Counted from the stretch's first letter, positions 42,608 to 53,881 are shown. The stretch: DNA of 64,000 nt from Flavobacteriales bacterium (GCA_020853105.1 JADYZM010000077.1:62001-126000), one strand, 5' to 3'. Numbers and translations: made by a program. Notes: generated from the letters alone by a model not told the origin.

Positions 42608-43372
42608 ATGAAATTAAACTATAAAAAAGTTGGAGAAGGGAAACCACTAATTATCCTACATGGACTGTTTGGTTCGTTAGATAATTGGATGGGTATTGCT
42701 AAAACATTGGGCGAACATTTTGAGGTTTTTGTGGTTGATGCCAGAAATCATGGTCAATCCTTACATTCAGAGGAATTTGATTATGAGGTGATGGCAAATG
42801 ATTTGGCAGACTTTATTTCTGAATATAAATTAAATAGCCCTATAATTCTTGGACATTCAATGGGAGGCAAAACTGCCATGCAATTTGCAATGAATTATCC
42901 CGATAAATTATCTAAATTGATTGTAGTTGATATTGCGCCAAAATCATATCCTATTCACCATAGGCAAATTATTGATGGACTGTTATCTCTTGATTTTGAT
43001 GTGCTTAAAACCAGAACAGAAGCTGACATTGAGCTAGGTAAGTATATAGAGGATATATCGGTTCGTCAGTTTTTATTAAAAAATTTATATTGGGTTGAAA
43101 AAGATAAGTTGAGATGGCGGTTTAATTTAGACGTCATTAACAAACAAATAGAAGCTATTGGAAAAGGATTAAATAATATTCATCAATTTAATTTGCCAAC
43201 ATTGTTTGTTAGGGGAGAAAGATCCAATTATATTTTAGATTCCGACATTGAATCCATGCGGTCTATTTTTAGTGAAGCTGAAGTAAAAACAGTAAGTGAT
43301 AGTGGGCATTGGGTACATGCAGAAAATCAATTAGAATTCTTAAAGACTATTATGAACTTTTTAATGAACTAA
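42608..43372 (+). CDS. Alpha/beta-fold hydrolase
   Basis: A 254-residue alpha/beta hydrolase of the YbfF type, probably an esterase. The oxyanion segment HGLFGSLDNW (about 18), the nucleophile elbow GHSMGGK (Ser about 94), an acidic residue near 205 and the catalytic His in SGHWVHAE (about 237) form a complete triad. It is cytoplasmic (no signal). Its substrate cannot be read from the sequence. Confidence 0.88.
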   Translation: MKLNYKKVGEGKPLIILHGLFGSLDNWMGIAKTLGEHFEVFVVDARNHGQSLHSEEFDYEVMANDLADFISEYKLNSPIILGHSMGGKTAMQFAMNYPDKLSKLIVVDIAPKSYPIHHRQIIDGLLSLDFDVLKTRTEADIELGKYIEDISVRQFLLKNLYWVEKDKLRWRFNLDVINKQIEAIGKGLNNIHQFNLPTLFVRGERSNYILDSDIESMRSIFSEAEVKTVSDSGHWVHAENQLEFLKTIMNFLMN

Positions 43373-43507
43373 TAAAAATTGCAACAAATTGTCGATTTAT
43401 TACGTCTTTTAGTTTGTGAATTTTTCGAGAATTTAAACGATAATAGTAACATATTTTGTATTATTGTCGTATGTAGTTTTTTGATTTTGAAATAATATAC
43501 TGATTTA

Positions 43508-46500
43508 ATGAATTTTTTTAGAAATTATTTGCTGATTATATTGCTTCTTTTAGCTTTTGTTAGCAGTTCATTTGCATCTGATTTATATTGGGTTGGAAAC
43601 AGCGGAAATTGGAATGACGCTTCGCATTGGTCAACAATTTCAGGTGGAAAAGGAGGGGCAGGAGTACCCGGCAAATTTGATAATGTATTTTTTGATAACC
43701 AATCATTTTCTTCAGCAAATTCATCAATCCAAATTGACGGAAATGTTCAAATTAAAAATTTAACTATCTCGTCAAAAATAAATTTTATTCTTTCTTCCGA
43801 TATAAACTCAGAGATTGAAATTTACGGTTCTGTAAATATATCATCAATTTTTAACAATAAAATAAAATCAAAAATTAGATTAAAAAGCAACGAGAGCGAA
43901 ACAGTTGGTTTTGGTTGGTTTTTATGGTATTCTGATATTTATTTTGAAGGAACAGGAACTTATAAATTAATCAGTCCAATTCAAAACCATAACAATTCAA
44001 TTAAACATATTAGCGGAACACTTGATTTGAATGGGTTTGATGTTTTATGCGGTTCTTTTATTTCCAATTCTACTAATAAAAAAGTTCTAAAATCCGATAA
44101 ATCAACAATTCTTGCATACAACAAGTGGGAAGTAAGCGAATCTAAAAATAGTTTTGACTTTTCTAAAACAACAATTTTTAGTGGAGAAACTCCAGTGCCA
44201 GTTTTCAAAAAGAAACCCAATTATGAAATAATCTATTTGAATACAAATTCATCTACATTCAAAACCGTTTCAAATGGAGTAGTTTCAACGGATACTGTAT
44301 CTTGCGGTAACAATTGTGACGGTGTGTTAACAGTGGTGGCAAACACTACTTGTCCTACAGCTACAGTAGATTGGTTGCCTGGTTCCGGAACAAATGACTA
44401 TATAGGAGAGTGTATAACATGTCCAATACCTGGTCCAACAGTCCGAGATACCATATCTGGTCTTTGCCCTGGAGTTTATACAGCTGTGATTAGAAACAAT
44501 TGTGATGCAAGTGTTATTGCTCCCCAAGGACGTGTAGAAGGACACCCATCGATTGTTCCTATATTTGAGGATATTGTTGGAACAAAATGTAAAGACACTT
44601 GCGATGGCTCTATAAATGTTGTTGTTACTGGAGCTAGTTTTGCAGTTTTTGATTATCAATGGTACCCCATGCCACCATTTACATTGGCAGACAATACCCC
44701 TGCGGTTACGGGTTTATGTGCAGGAAACTACTCACTGGAAGTAAAAGATGGGTTCGGTTGTATTGACACATTTGATTATGTGATTACAGAACCGGATTAT
44801 GTTTATCCAAATGTGACTATAACTAATATAAACTGTTTTAACGATTGTAGTGGTTCAGCAACTGCAAACCCGTATGGTGGAAATGGAGGTTATACCTATC
44901 AATGGTCGGCAAACGCTTTACCCAATGTGCTAACAAATGCAGGAATATCTAATTTATGTGTTGGTACATATACAGTTGATGTTCTTGATTCTAAAGGCTG
45001 TCCAGGTGATACATCTGTAACAATACAATCACCAGATTCGTTAACAATAACATCTTCTCAAATAAACGTAAGTTGTGGTGGCTACTGCGATGCTTCTGCT
45101 TCTGCTACTGTTGTTTCGGGAGGGGTCGGTCCTTATACTCATAATTGGAGTACAGGTTTTTCTGAATCATTAAATGCAGGTCAGACCTCTACTATTTCGA
45201 GTTTATGTGCAGGAACTTATACAGATTCTATCAGTGATGGTAATGGCTGTGATACTGTAATTACGTTTGTTATTACAGAACCTGATACTTTGCTCACAAA
45301 TACCTCAATAGCAGATGTAAAATGTTTTGGAGCATGTGATGGAACAGCTGCAACATATCCTTACAATGGTACTCCGCCTTATAATTATTTGTGGTCTCCG
45401 GGTGGAGCAATAACAGACTCTATTTCAAGCCTCTGTCCTGGTCAGTATATTGTTAGAGTTAGAGACTCTAAAGGATGTGAAATTAGAGATACTGTTACAA
45501 TCAATGAACCAACCTTATTAGTTGCAAACCCATCAACAATTCAAAACATGTCTTGTCCTGGAATATGCGATGGAGTAGCGACTTCCAATCCTATTGGCGG
45601 AACAAGTCCATACACATACAGTTGGAATAATGGAGATATTACCCAAACTACTACAACTGGTTTATGTGATGGCTATGTGGTTGTTACAGTTACAGATTCT
45701 AATTTGTGTACTGCAACAGATAGTGTTTTGATAGTTGAGCCGCAACCAATGGTTTTAACCATGAATAGTTCAGATGTTAAATGTAATACTGCATGTGATG
45801 GAACAGGAAGTGTTACAGTTACTGGAGGAACACCAAATTATACTTATATCTGGGTACCAGCACCTCCATTTGGTCAAGGAACAAGTTCTATTTCTGGATT
45901 ATGCCCAAATACATACACTGTAACTGTAACAGATTCGGGTGGTTGTATTGCCAGTAATTCAATCACAATTGATGAACCCAATGCCCTTTCTATAAATATT
46001 TCAACGATAGACTTAAGATGTAACCAAGTGTGTCAAGGTTCTGCTACAGCCACTCCCCAAGGAGGTGTTTCCCCATATACAGTATCTTGGGATGGTGGTC
46101 CTTATGTTGCTGTTTCTGGACCAAATACTTCAACTTCTAATCTTTGTGCAGGAGCTCATACTGTTTCAATCCGAGATGCAAATAATTGTTTAACTACATT
46201 AAATTTTAATATCAATGAGCCCACAGCCCTTACAACGGTTTCAAGCACTACAGATTTAAGTTGTTTCGGCATTTGTAATGGCACAGCAACTACTAATCCT
46301 TCAGGTGGAACATCCCCCTATACATACAGTTGGAATACATTACCAATACCAAGAACTACACAATCAATTAATTCACTGTGTGCAGGGACTTATGTTGTAA
46401 CAATTACTGATGACTCATTATGTACAACAACCGATACTGTTGTTGTTGCTGAGCCAACTCAGATTGATGCGAATGTTCAATTTACCGATATTACTTGTAA

Positions 46501-49500
46501 CAACCAAAATAATGGAACTGCAACATCACTTCCATTTGGTGGGACACCCGGATATACAATTGTTTGGAATACTGTTCCTGCTGGAGCTCCAATACCAGGA
46601 AACCCAATTTCAGGGTTATCTGCCGGACAATATTTTGTAACTGTAACAGACTCTAAAGGTTGTGTTGACAGAGACACAATTTCTATTACAAATCCACTTT
46701 TGATTGATGTAAATGCATCTGCAATAAGTTCGAGCTGTCAAACCAATTGTGATGGTCAAGCAACAGCTAATCCAACTGGTGGAGTTGGAGGGTATTCATA
46801 CTTGTGGTCAAGTGGAGATTTTACACAAACAACTACGGCAACTTTATGTCCAGGTAATTATACAGTTACTGTTACCGATTCAAATGGTTGCTCAATTACA
46901 GACCAAGTAACTATTTCTCCATCAATTGTTATAAATATTATTACAGATACTGTTGGAATCAGTTGTAATGGAGCATGTGATGGAGAGGCAACTGCTTTTC
47001 CGAATGGTGGAGTTGCCCCTTATTCATATTCTTGGAACACCGTTCCACCCCAAAATACACAAATAGCAACAGGTTTATGCCCTGGAAATTATACGGTTAT
47101 TGTAACCGACCAAACGGGGTGTATTGCTACCCAATCGGTTACAATGCCTGTAGATCCTAATGTACTTGTACCAAACGGGTCTTCAACAAACGTTACTTGT
47201 TATGGACTAAACGATGGTACTATTACTTCAAGTCCTAGTGGTGGTGTTCCTCCATATACATTAACATACTCAGTTAGTCCACAAACAGGTTTAGCACCTG
47301 GAACATATTGGGTTACAGTAACTGATGCAAATTCATGTAGTCAGACAGATACTTTAATAATTACACAACCCGATTCAATCGAATCTAATCCAACAATTGT
47401 AAATGTTAATTGTAATGGAAATTCAACGGGAAGCATCTCGCTAAATCCAACAGGTGGAGTGCCTGGTTATACCTATCTTTGGAACGGAGGATTGGGTTCA
47501 AACTCTTCAATTTCCGGACTTAATGACGGGACCTATATAGTTGCTATCACTGATTCAAACGGTTGTTCAGTTTTGGATACTTTTAATATTTCTGAACCTC
47601 AAATTTTTGCTTCTAACCCATATAATGTTCATGAAACTTGTTACGGAGCTTGTGATGGAATTGCAGGAATTATTTTAAGTGGCGGAACTCCCCCATATTC
47701 AACTAGTTGGTCAACAGTACCACCACAATCTACTGATACAATTACTGGATTGTGCCCTGGAAATTATTCAGTTATTTCAATTGATTCTAATGGATGTTCA
47801 ACTAATCAAACTATAACAATAAATGGAAACCAAGTTCTATCAGCGAATGTAACAGGAAGTTCAATTCAATGCAACGGGAATTGTACAGGAACTGCAACTG
47901 CTACTCCATCTGGTGGAAGCGGCGGTTACACCTATATTTGGACAGCAATAGGTGGGTCTCCTATATCAAATCCTACTGGGGCATCTATTTCAAACCTGTG
48001 CCCGGATACTTATCAAGTTACAATTACCGATACTAGCGGATGTACAATTAATGGAAGTTATACTGTTAGCGATGTAGCAGTTTTACAAGTAACACTAGAT
48101 AGCACTAACATTACTTGTAACTCATTAAATGACGGTTCTGCAACTGCAACGCCAATTGGTGGAGTTTCTCCATATTCTTACTCATGGACAGGTGGTAATT
48201 TACCTATTCCAACAACAACTTCATCTATTAGCAATTTAGTACCTGGTATTTATAGTATAACTGTTACCGATTCTAACGGTTGTTATTTTAATGGAAACGT
48301 GAATATCGTTGAACCAGCTTTAATATCTACTAATGAAGTAATTATAAATGCAAATTGTGGTGCTACAGATGGCTCTATTACTGTAAATCCGACAGGTGGT
48401 ACGCCTGGATATTCTCACTCATGGAGTACAGGTTCAATTTCAAACTCAATATCTAACTTATCAGCTGGTTTTTATACAGATACAATATCTGATGCTGCTG
48501 GTTGTAGTCAAACTTTCACTTTTGCAGTAAGTAATCCAACGGGACCATCAGGTGTTGTTGTTACGGTTAATGATGCAACATGTTTTGGTTCATGCGATGG
48601 TTCTGCTAATGTGATTCCAATCGGTGGAACTCCTGCATATTCTTATGTATGGAATATTCCTGGAGAAACAGACTCAACAATCAGTGGATTATGTGCTGGA
48701 ACATATAATTTAACAGTTACCGATGCTGCTAATTGTGTGCTTAATACGTTTGTTGTTATAGGACAAACTGATAGCATCATACTGAATGTTAACAACTCAA
48801 CTGTTTCATGTAATGGAAGTTGTGATGCTGTCGCTAATGTTGTTCCATCTGGAGGAACTGCTCCATACACATATTTATGGGCAGACGGACAAACAACATC
48901 TTCTGTTTCTGGTCTGTGCTTTGGAGCATCAAGTGTTACAGTTACTGATGCAAACGGATGTCAAAAAGTGGAAAATTTTACAATTTCTAGTCCAAATGTA
49001 TTGAGTGTTACTACTAATAATACTGATGTTGCATGTAACAGTGATACAAGTGGTACAGCAACTGTTATACCTGTAGGGGGAACTTCACCATATACTTATC
49101 AATGGGATGATCCGGCATCACAAAATACAGCTACAGCAACAGGGTTAGCTGCAGGAACTTACAATGTAACAGTAACTGATGCGAATGGGTGTTTTACAAA
49201 TGCTTCAGTTACAATAAACGAAAATAGTTTGATTGCTGCTAATGATACCGTAATAGATGCAAATTGTGGAAATAATGATGGATCTATTACTCTTGCTCCA
49301 TCTGGTGGTACATCTCCCTATTCCTATGTTTGGACATCAATGCCTGGGGTTACTGTTCCTAATGTAACAGGTTTAACAGCGGGTTCTTATACTGTAGAAA
49401 TAACAGATTCAAATGGATGTATGCAGTCGTTTTTAATCCCTGTTAATAACACTAATGGACCAACAATTAATGTTTCTACTTCAGATGCTACATGCGGAGG

Positions 49501-52500
49501 AAATTGTGATGGTTCAGCTACAGCTTCAGTAGTTTCCGGTACACCAAATTATTCGTATTTATGGACTGGCGGTGGGATTACAGGTCAAACCACTTCTTCA
49601 GTTTCTGGGCTTTGTGCTGATAGCTATACAATCCAAATTACTGATGGAAATGGATGTTCGACTGTTCAAACTGTTACGATTGGAGAAAACTCATTAATAA
49701 CAGCTAATGTATCAACTATTGATGTTTCGTGTAGTGGAGGTTCAGATGGTTCTGCAATAGTTGTTCCTTCTGGTGGTGTTCCACCATACTCATATTCTTG
49801 GAGTGGACCATGTGTTGCCCCTAATAATAATGCTGTAACTAATCTTTGTGCAGGAAATTATACTGTAACTATAACCGATTCAAAAGGATGCTCTTCCCCT
49901 ATATCTGTTGTCATTGATGAGTCAAATGTATTGTCTGTTTCTGCCATTGCAAACAACAATACTTGTTTTGGACAAAATGACGGTTCGGCAACTGCAACTG
50001 CATCAGGTGGTACTGCTCCATACTCATATTTATGGTCAAACGGGTTGTCAACACCAACGGTAAGTGGACTATCTTCAGGAAATTACTCTGTAACCGTCAC
50101 AGATATAAATGGTTGTAGCACTACCACTAATGTTACAATTTTCAGTGGTAATGCTATTACAGCTACCTTTAATAGTACAAATGCTGCTTGTGGTTCTTGC
50201 GATGGAACTGCAACTATAAATGTTGATCCAGGCTCAGGACCATATAGTTATTTTTGGTTACCAACTGGTCAAACCGGACAAATTGCGAATAATCTTTGTC
50301 CCGGTTCTTACAACGTAGAAGTTACAAATATGTTTGGTTGTGAACAAACATTTACAGTTTTAATCAGTAACCCAAATGGACCATCTCTTTCAAGTGATTC
50401 AGATAGCACCCAGTGTTTTGGCTCTTGTGATGGTTCTGCTTGGACTGAAGTTTTGTCCGGAAATCCTAATTATATATATCAGTGGGATGATAATTTGTTG
50501 CAAGCATCTGATACAGCAACTGCGTTATGTGCTGGATTTTATAGTGTAGTTGTTCAAGATAGTGTTGGTTGTGTTACTGTTGATACAGTTACTGTATATG
50601 AACCTACTGAAATTCAGGCAAATTTAACTAAAACACCAATTTCTTGTTTTGGTGTTTGCGATGCAACTGCAACTGTTAATCCAACCGGTGGTGTTGGAAT
50701 TTATACTGTTGTATGGAGTAATGGTGATACAGGTCTTACGGCATCAAATTTATGTTCAGGAAATCATTCAGTTACAATCACTGATGGAAATAGTTGTCCT
50801 CTAGTGTATAATTTTACAATTAATTCTCCAACAGTTTTATCTTTATCGCTTTCATCAACTTCACCAACTTGTAATGCCGATTGTGACGGTACTGCTTTAG
50901 TAACTGCTTCCGGAGGAACTGCACCATATATTTACTCTTGGAATTCAACGCCTGTTCAAACAAATTCGCTGGCAACTTCTCTTTGTGATGGTATTTATAC
51001 AGTTACTGTTACAGACATCAGAGGTTGTGCCAATTCTGATTCAATTGCTGTTGTAAGTCCAACAATATTGTCAACGACTTCAACGGTTATTGATGCAAGT
51101 TGTAACGGACAAAATACCGGTAGTATAACAACAAATCCTACAGGTGGGATTCCACCTTATACCTATATTTGGAGTACAACCCCTATCCAAACTGGACAAA
51201 CTGCAACTTCATTAGCTGCAGGAATTTATAATGTTATTGTTGTAGATGCAAATGGTTGCACTGCATACGATACTCTAACCGTTAATGAACCTAGTTCTTT
51301 AATTGACAGCTCTACTGTTATTGGTCCGAATTGTGGAGTATGTAACGGCTCAGCTACCGCAAATCCATCTGGAGGTGTTGGTCCATACGCCTATTTGTGG
51401 GGAAATGGAGATACTACTCAAACCACATCAACTGGTTTATGTGCAGGCACTATTAGTTTGCAAATAACTGACTTAGGTACAGGATGCTCTTCTCAGTTTA
51501 CTGTTATTGTGAATAGTGTAAATGGACCAAACTTAAATTTATCTAAAACTGATGAAACTTGCCCAGGATTGTGTAATGGTTCAATTTTAGTTTCCGCATC
51601 AGGGGGTAATGCTCCTTTTTCATATTCTTGGTCTCCAACTGGAGGAACTGATTCTTTAGCAATTGGTCTTTGTTCTAATTTTTATACGGTTACTGTAACT
51701 GATTCAATGAATTGTGTGTCAACTGATACAATTTCAATTAATTCAAATGGTTTAAATTTATCAATATCAAACATAATACCTGAAAGTTGCGTTAACTCTT
51801 GCGATGGTAGTGCCACAGTTGTTGTAAGCAATGGTGTATTGCCTTTCACATATATGTGGAATCCAATTGGAGGAAACAACAGCACTGCTATTAATTTGTG
51901 TTCAGGAAACTATACAGTAACAGTTACTGATAGTTTAAACTGTTCAGATTCTATTAGCACAGTAATAACTAGCCCAACAACATTTGATGCAACAATTAAT
52001 GTGTTAAGTCAAATTTCTTGTTATTCAAGTTGTGATGCATCTTTGTCTGTATCCCCTATAGGAGGAACTCCTCCATTTACATACTTATGGAGCAATGGAC
52101 AAACATCATCAAGCATTTCTAATCTTTGCGTTGGAACTTATTGGGTTGAAGTTTCCGATGCCGGAAACTGTTCGGTTTTTGATACAATCACAATTTCAGA
52201 ACCAAGCCAAATAGTTGCTAATGAAGTGTTAATTAATCCTGCTTGTAATGTTTGTGATGGACAAATTCAACTAAATCCATCTGGAGGAACAGGTCCATAC
52301 CAATATTTGTGGAGTTCTCCATTATCTCCTCAAAACACATCAACTGTAATTAATTTGTGTGCAGGAGTTTATGAAGTTGAAATTACTGATAATACAAATT
52401 GTTCAACTACTTTTATTTTTGCTTTAAGTAATACAAATGCTCCAGATCCAAATGTAACAGTAACAAATCCATCTTGTTTTAATACTTGTGATGGGTCATT

Positions 52501-53869
52501 AGTTTCTTCACCAATTGGTGGTGTTTCTCCATACACGTATGTTTGGTCTCCAAATGCGACACCAAATAGTCTTTTTGGAAATGCTATAACTAATTTATGC
52601 CCAGATGTGTTTACGTTAAATGTAACCGATTCAGTTGGCTGTGTTGGTGTTGCTATTGATACTATTATTGCTACACCACAATTATTTGCAAACATAACAT
52701 CATCAAATGTTACTTGTTTTGGATTTAATGATGGATGGGCATCAGTAACTCCAACGGGTGGTACAGCCCCATATAATATTGCTGTTTGGAATCCTGGAGG
52801 AACTTCCGATTCTATATCTTCTTTGACACCTGGAACTTATATAGTTTCTATAACTGATAACAATGGATGTACTGTACAAGATTCTACAATAATTACTGAA
52901 CCTACCGCAATTTCAGCATCTTCTACAGTAACAGATGCTAGTTGCTCAAGCGTTTGTAATGGTCAAATTGCTGTAACTGCTTCAGGTGGAGTTGGGGGAT
53001 ATTCGTATAGTTGGTCTCCAAGTGGACAAATTACCAGTGTAGCAACTAATCTTTGTTTTGGAAGCCATCAAATATCTATAACTGATGCTAATGGCTGTAT
53101 GTTAATACAAAATATTAATGTAGGCTCATCTGATACAATAGTGGCTTTTGCAGGAAATGATACTTCAATCTGTGAAGATAATTCTATTCTACTTCAAGGA
53201 ATAACAACCGGAAATGCTACTGGCGTTGAATGGTTTGCACTTCCATCAATGAACTCAATTGGAGTTGCTGATACTATTACTGTTCAATCTGCAGTTCCAG
53301 GAACTTTTTGCTATGTATTTGCCGCCTACGGTGCTTGTAATGATTATGATACAGTTTGTGTAACATTTAATGCTAAACCTACTGTTAATGCTGGTATTGA
53401 TATTACAATAATAGAAGGAACTAGTGGACAATTAACCGCTACAGGCGGAGGAAGTTATGTATGGACACCTTCATTAGGGTTAAGCGATACGACAATTGCG
53501 AATCCAATTGCAACACCTGAAGAAACTACAACTTATACTGTTACAGTAACATCTTCTGACGGCTGCTCTGCTTCTGACCAGGTTACAGTTATTGTTATTC
53601 CAACAATTCAATTCCCTGATGGAATTACTCCAAATGGCGATGGTAAAAATGATACTTGGGTAATTGATTATATTGATCAATATCCAAATCATGTGGTTGA
53701 AATTTATAACAGATGGGGCGAGTTGTTGTATCGTTCTACAGCTTACAAAAATGACTGGGACGGAAAATACAACGGAGAAAACTTACCTATTGGTACCTAC
53801 TATTATGTAATTGAACTTAATGATGGTAAAACAAAACCATTTACTGGACCAATAACTGTATTAAGGTAA
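43508..53869 (+). CDS. sprB: Giant SprB-like repeat adhesin with T9SS type B tail
   Basis: A 3453-residue secreted protein. A signal peptide (about 1-23, ending FASD) precedes a beta-rich N-terminal domain of about 240 residues that starts YWVGNSGNWNDASHWS. From about residue 260 to 3205, 38 SprB repeats of about 77 residues follow the pattern C-x3-CDG ... GG-x2-PY-x-Y-x-W ... LC-x-G-x-Y ... TD-x2-GC. Then come an Ig-like segment (about 3215-3360) and the gliding-motility C-terminal domain (FPDGITPNGDGKNDTW ... GTYYYVIELNDG), the type B T9SS signal. In F. johnsoniae SprB (about 6500 residues) is the mobile surface adhesin for gliding. Followed by sprF/porP, the usual SprB partner. Promoter-like TATTTTG at 43452. 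Confidence 0.9.
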   Translation: MNFFRNYLLIILLLLAFVSSSFASDLYWVGNSGNWNDASHWSTISGGKGGAGVPGKFDNVFFDNQSFSSANSSIQIDGNVQIKNLTISSKINFILSSDINSEIEIYGSVNISSIFNNKIKSKIRLKSNESETVGFGWFLWYSDIYFEGTGTYKLISPIQNHNNSIKHISGTLDLNGFDVLCGSFISNSTNKKVLKSDKSTILAYNKWEVSESKNSFDFSKTTIFSGETPVPVFKKKPNYEIIYLNTNSSTFKTVSNGVVSTDTVSCGNNCDGVLTVVANTTCPTATVDWLPGSGTNDYIGECITCPIPGPTVRDTISGLCPGVYTAVIRNNCDASVIAPQGRVEGHPSIVPIFEDIVGTKCKDTCDGSINVVVTGASFAVFDYQWYPMPPFTLADNTPAVTGLCAGNYSLEVKDGFGCIDTFDYVITEPDYVYPNVTITNINCFNDCSGSATANPYGGNGGYTYQWSANALPNVLTNAGISNLCVGTYTVDVLDSKGCPGDTSVTIQSPDSLTITSSQINVSCGGYCDASASATVVSGGVGPYTHNWSTGFSESLNAGQTSTISSLCAGTYTDSISDGNGCDTVITFVITEPDTLLTNTSIADVKCFGACDGTAATYPYNGTPPYNYLWSPGGAITDSISSLCPGQYIVRVRDSKGCEIRDTVTINEPTLLVANPSTIQNMSCPGICDGVATSNPIGGTSPYTYSWNNGDITQTTTTGLCDGYVVVTVTDSNLCTATDSVLIVEPQPMVLTMNSSDVKCNTACDGTGSVTVTGGTPNYTYIWVPAPPFGQGTSSISGLCPNTYTVTVTDSGGCIASNSITIDEPNALSINISTIDLRCNQVCQGSATATPQGGVSPYTVSWDGGPYVAVSGPNTSTSNLCAGAHTVSIRDANNCLTTLNFNINEPTALTTVSSTTDLSCFGICNGTATTNPSGGTSPYTYSWNTLPIPRTTQSINSLCAGTYVVTITDDSLCTTTDTVVVAEPTQIDANVQFTDITCNNQNNGTATSLPFGGTPGYTIVWNTVPAGAPIPGNPISGLSAGQYFVTVTDSKGCVDRDTISITNPLLIDVNASAISSSCQTNCDGQATANPTGGVGGYSYLWSSGDFTQTTTATLCPGNYTVTVTDSNGCSITDQVTISPSIVINIITDTVGISCNGACDGEATAFPNGGVAPYSYSWNTVPPQNTQIATGLCPGNYTVIVTDQTGCIATQSVTMPVDPNVLVPNGSSTNVTCYGLNDGTITSSPSGGVPPYTLTYSVSPQTGLAPGTYWVTVTDANSCSQTDTLIITQPDSIESNPTIVNVNCNGNSTGSISLNPTGGVPGYTYLWNGGLGSNSSISGLNDGTYIVAITDSNGCSVLDTFNISEPQIFASNPYNVHETCYGACDGIAGIILSGGTPPYSTSWSTVPPQSTDTITGLCPGNYSVISIDSNGCSTNQTITINGNQVLSANVTGSSIQCNGNCTGTATATPSGGSGGYTYIWTAIGGSPISNPTGASISNLCPDTYQVTITDTSGCTINGSYTVSDVAVLQVTLDSTNITCNSLNDGSATATPIGGVSPYSYSWTGGNLPIPTTTSSISNLVPGIYSITVTDSNGCYFNGNVNIVEPALISTNEVIINANCGATDGSITVNPTGGTPGYSHSWSTGSISNSISNLSAGFYTDTISDAAGCSQTFTFAVSNPTGPSGVVVTVNDATCFGSCDGSANVIPIGGTPAYSYVWNIPGETDSTISGLCAGTYNLTVTDAANCVLNTFVVIGQTDSIILNVNNSTVSCNGSCDAVANVVPSGGTAPYTYLWADGQTTSSVSGLCFGASSVTVTDANGCQKVENFTISSPNVLSVTTNNTDVACNSDTSGTATVIPVGGTSPYTYQWDDPASQNTATATGLAAGTYNVTVTDANGCFTNASVTINENSLIAANDTVIDANCGNNDGSITLAPSGGTSPYSYVWTSMPGVTVPNVTGLTAGSYTVEITDSNGCMQSFLIPVNNTNGPTINVSTSDATCGGNCDGSATASVVSGTPNYSYLWTGGGITGQTTSSVSGLCADSYTIQITDGNGCSTVQTVTIGENSLITANVSTIDVSCSGGSDGSAIVVPSGGVPPYSYSWSGPCVAPNNNAVTNLCAGNYTVTITDSKGCSSPISVVIDESNVLSVSAIANNNTCFGQNDGSATATASGGTAPYSYLWSNGLSTPTVSGLSSGNYSVTVTDINGCSTTTNVTIFSGNAITATFNSTNAACGSCDGTATINVDPGSGPYSYFWLPTGQTGQIANNLCPGSYNVEVTNMFGCEQTFTVLISNPNGPSLSSDSDSTQCFGSCDGSAWTEVLSGNPNYIYQWDDNLLQASDTATALCAGFYSVVVQDSVGCVTVDTVTVYEPTEIQANLTKTPISCFGVCDATATVNPTGGVGIYTVVWSNGDTGLTASNLCSGNHSVTITDGNSCPLVYNFTINSPTVLSLSLSSTSPTCNADCDGTALVTASGGTAPYIYSWNSTPVQTNSLATSLCDGIYTVTVTDIRGCANSDSIAVVSPTILSTTSTVIDASCNGQNTGSITTNPTGGIPPYTYIWSTTPIQTGQTATSLAAGIYNVIVVDANGCTAYDTLTVNEPSSLIDSSTVIGPNCGVCNGSATANPSGGVGPYAYLWGNGDTTQTTSTGLCAGTISLQITDLGTGCSSQFTVIVNSVNGPNLNLSKTDETCPGLCNGSILVSASGGNAPFSYSWSPTGGTDSLAIGLCSNFYTVTVTDSMNCVSTDTISINSNGLNLSISNIIPESCVNSCDGSATVVVSNGVLPFTYMWNPIGGNNSTAINLCSGNYTVTVTDSLNCSDSISTVITSPTTFDATINVLSQISCYSSCDASLSVSPIGGTPPFTYLWSNGQTSSSISNLCVGTYWVEVSDAGNCSVFDTITISEPSQIVANEVLINPACNVCDGQIQLNPSGGTGPYQYLWSSPLSPQNTSTVINLCAGVYEVEITDNTNCSTTFIFALSNTNAPDPNVTVTNPSCFNTCDGSLVSSPIGGVSPYTYVWSPNATPNSLFGNAITNLCPDVFTLNVTDSVGCVGVAIDTIIATPQLFANITSSNVTCFGFNDGWASVTPTGGTAPYNIAVWNPGGTSDSISSLTPGTYIVSITDNNGCTVQDSTIITEPTAISASSTVTDASCSSVCNGQIAVTASGGVGGYSYSWSPSGQITSVATNLCFGSHQISITDANGCMLIQNINVGSSDTIVAFAGNDTSICEDNSILLQGITTGNATGVEWFALPSMNSIGVADTITVQSAVPGTFCYVFAAYGACNDYDTVCVTFNAKPTVNAGIDITIIEGTSGQLTATGGGSYVWTPSLGLSDTTIANPIATPEETTTYTVTVTSSDGCSASDQVTVIVIPTIQFPDGITPNGDGKNDTWVIDYIDQYPNHVVEIYNRWGELLYRSTAYKNDWDGKYNGENLPIGTYYYVIELNDGKTKPFTGPITVLR
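44297..53115 (+). repeat. 38 tandem SprB repeats
   Basis: Protein-level repeats of about 232 bases each, with little DNA-level identity between neighbours. The second Cys of CxxxCDG and the Cys of LCxG are present or absent together in every repeat. Five repeats that begin NCG- or AC- (near 48345, 49257, 50178, 51325 and 52236) are each followed by an NxNGP-like linker and mark a larger period of about 910 bases. Confidence 0.9.
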
Positions 53870-53881
53870 AAGATAATTGCT

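Noticed and set aside
43557-53692. Open frames on either strand within the sprB-like gene
   Set aside because: They are shadows of a strongly repetitive, uninterrupted coding frame and show no family motif or start context of their own.
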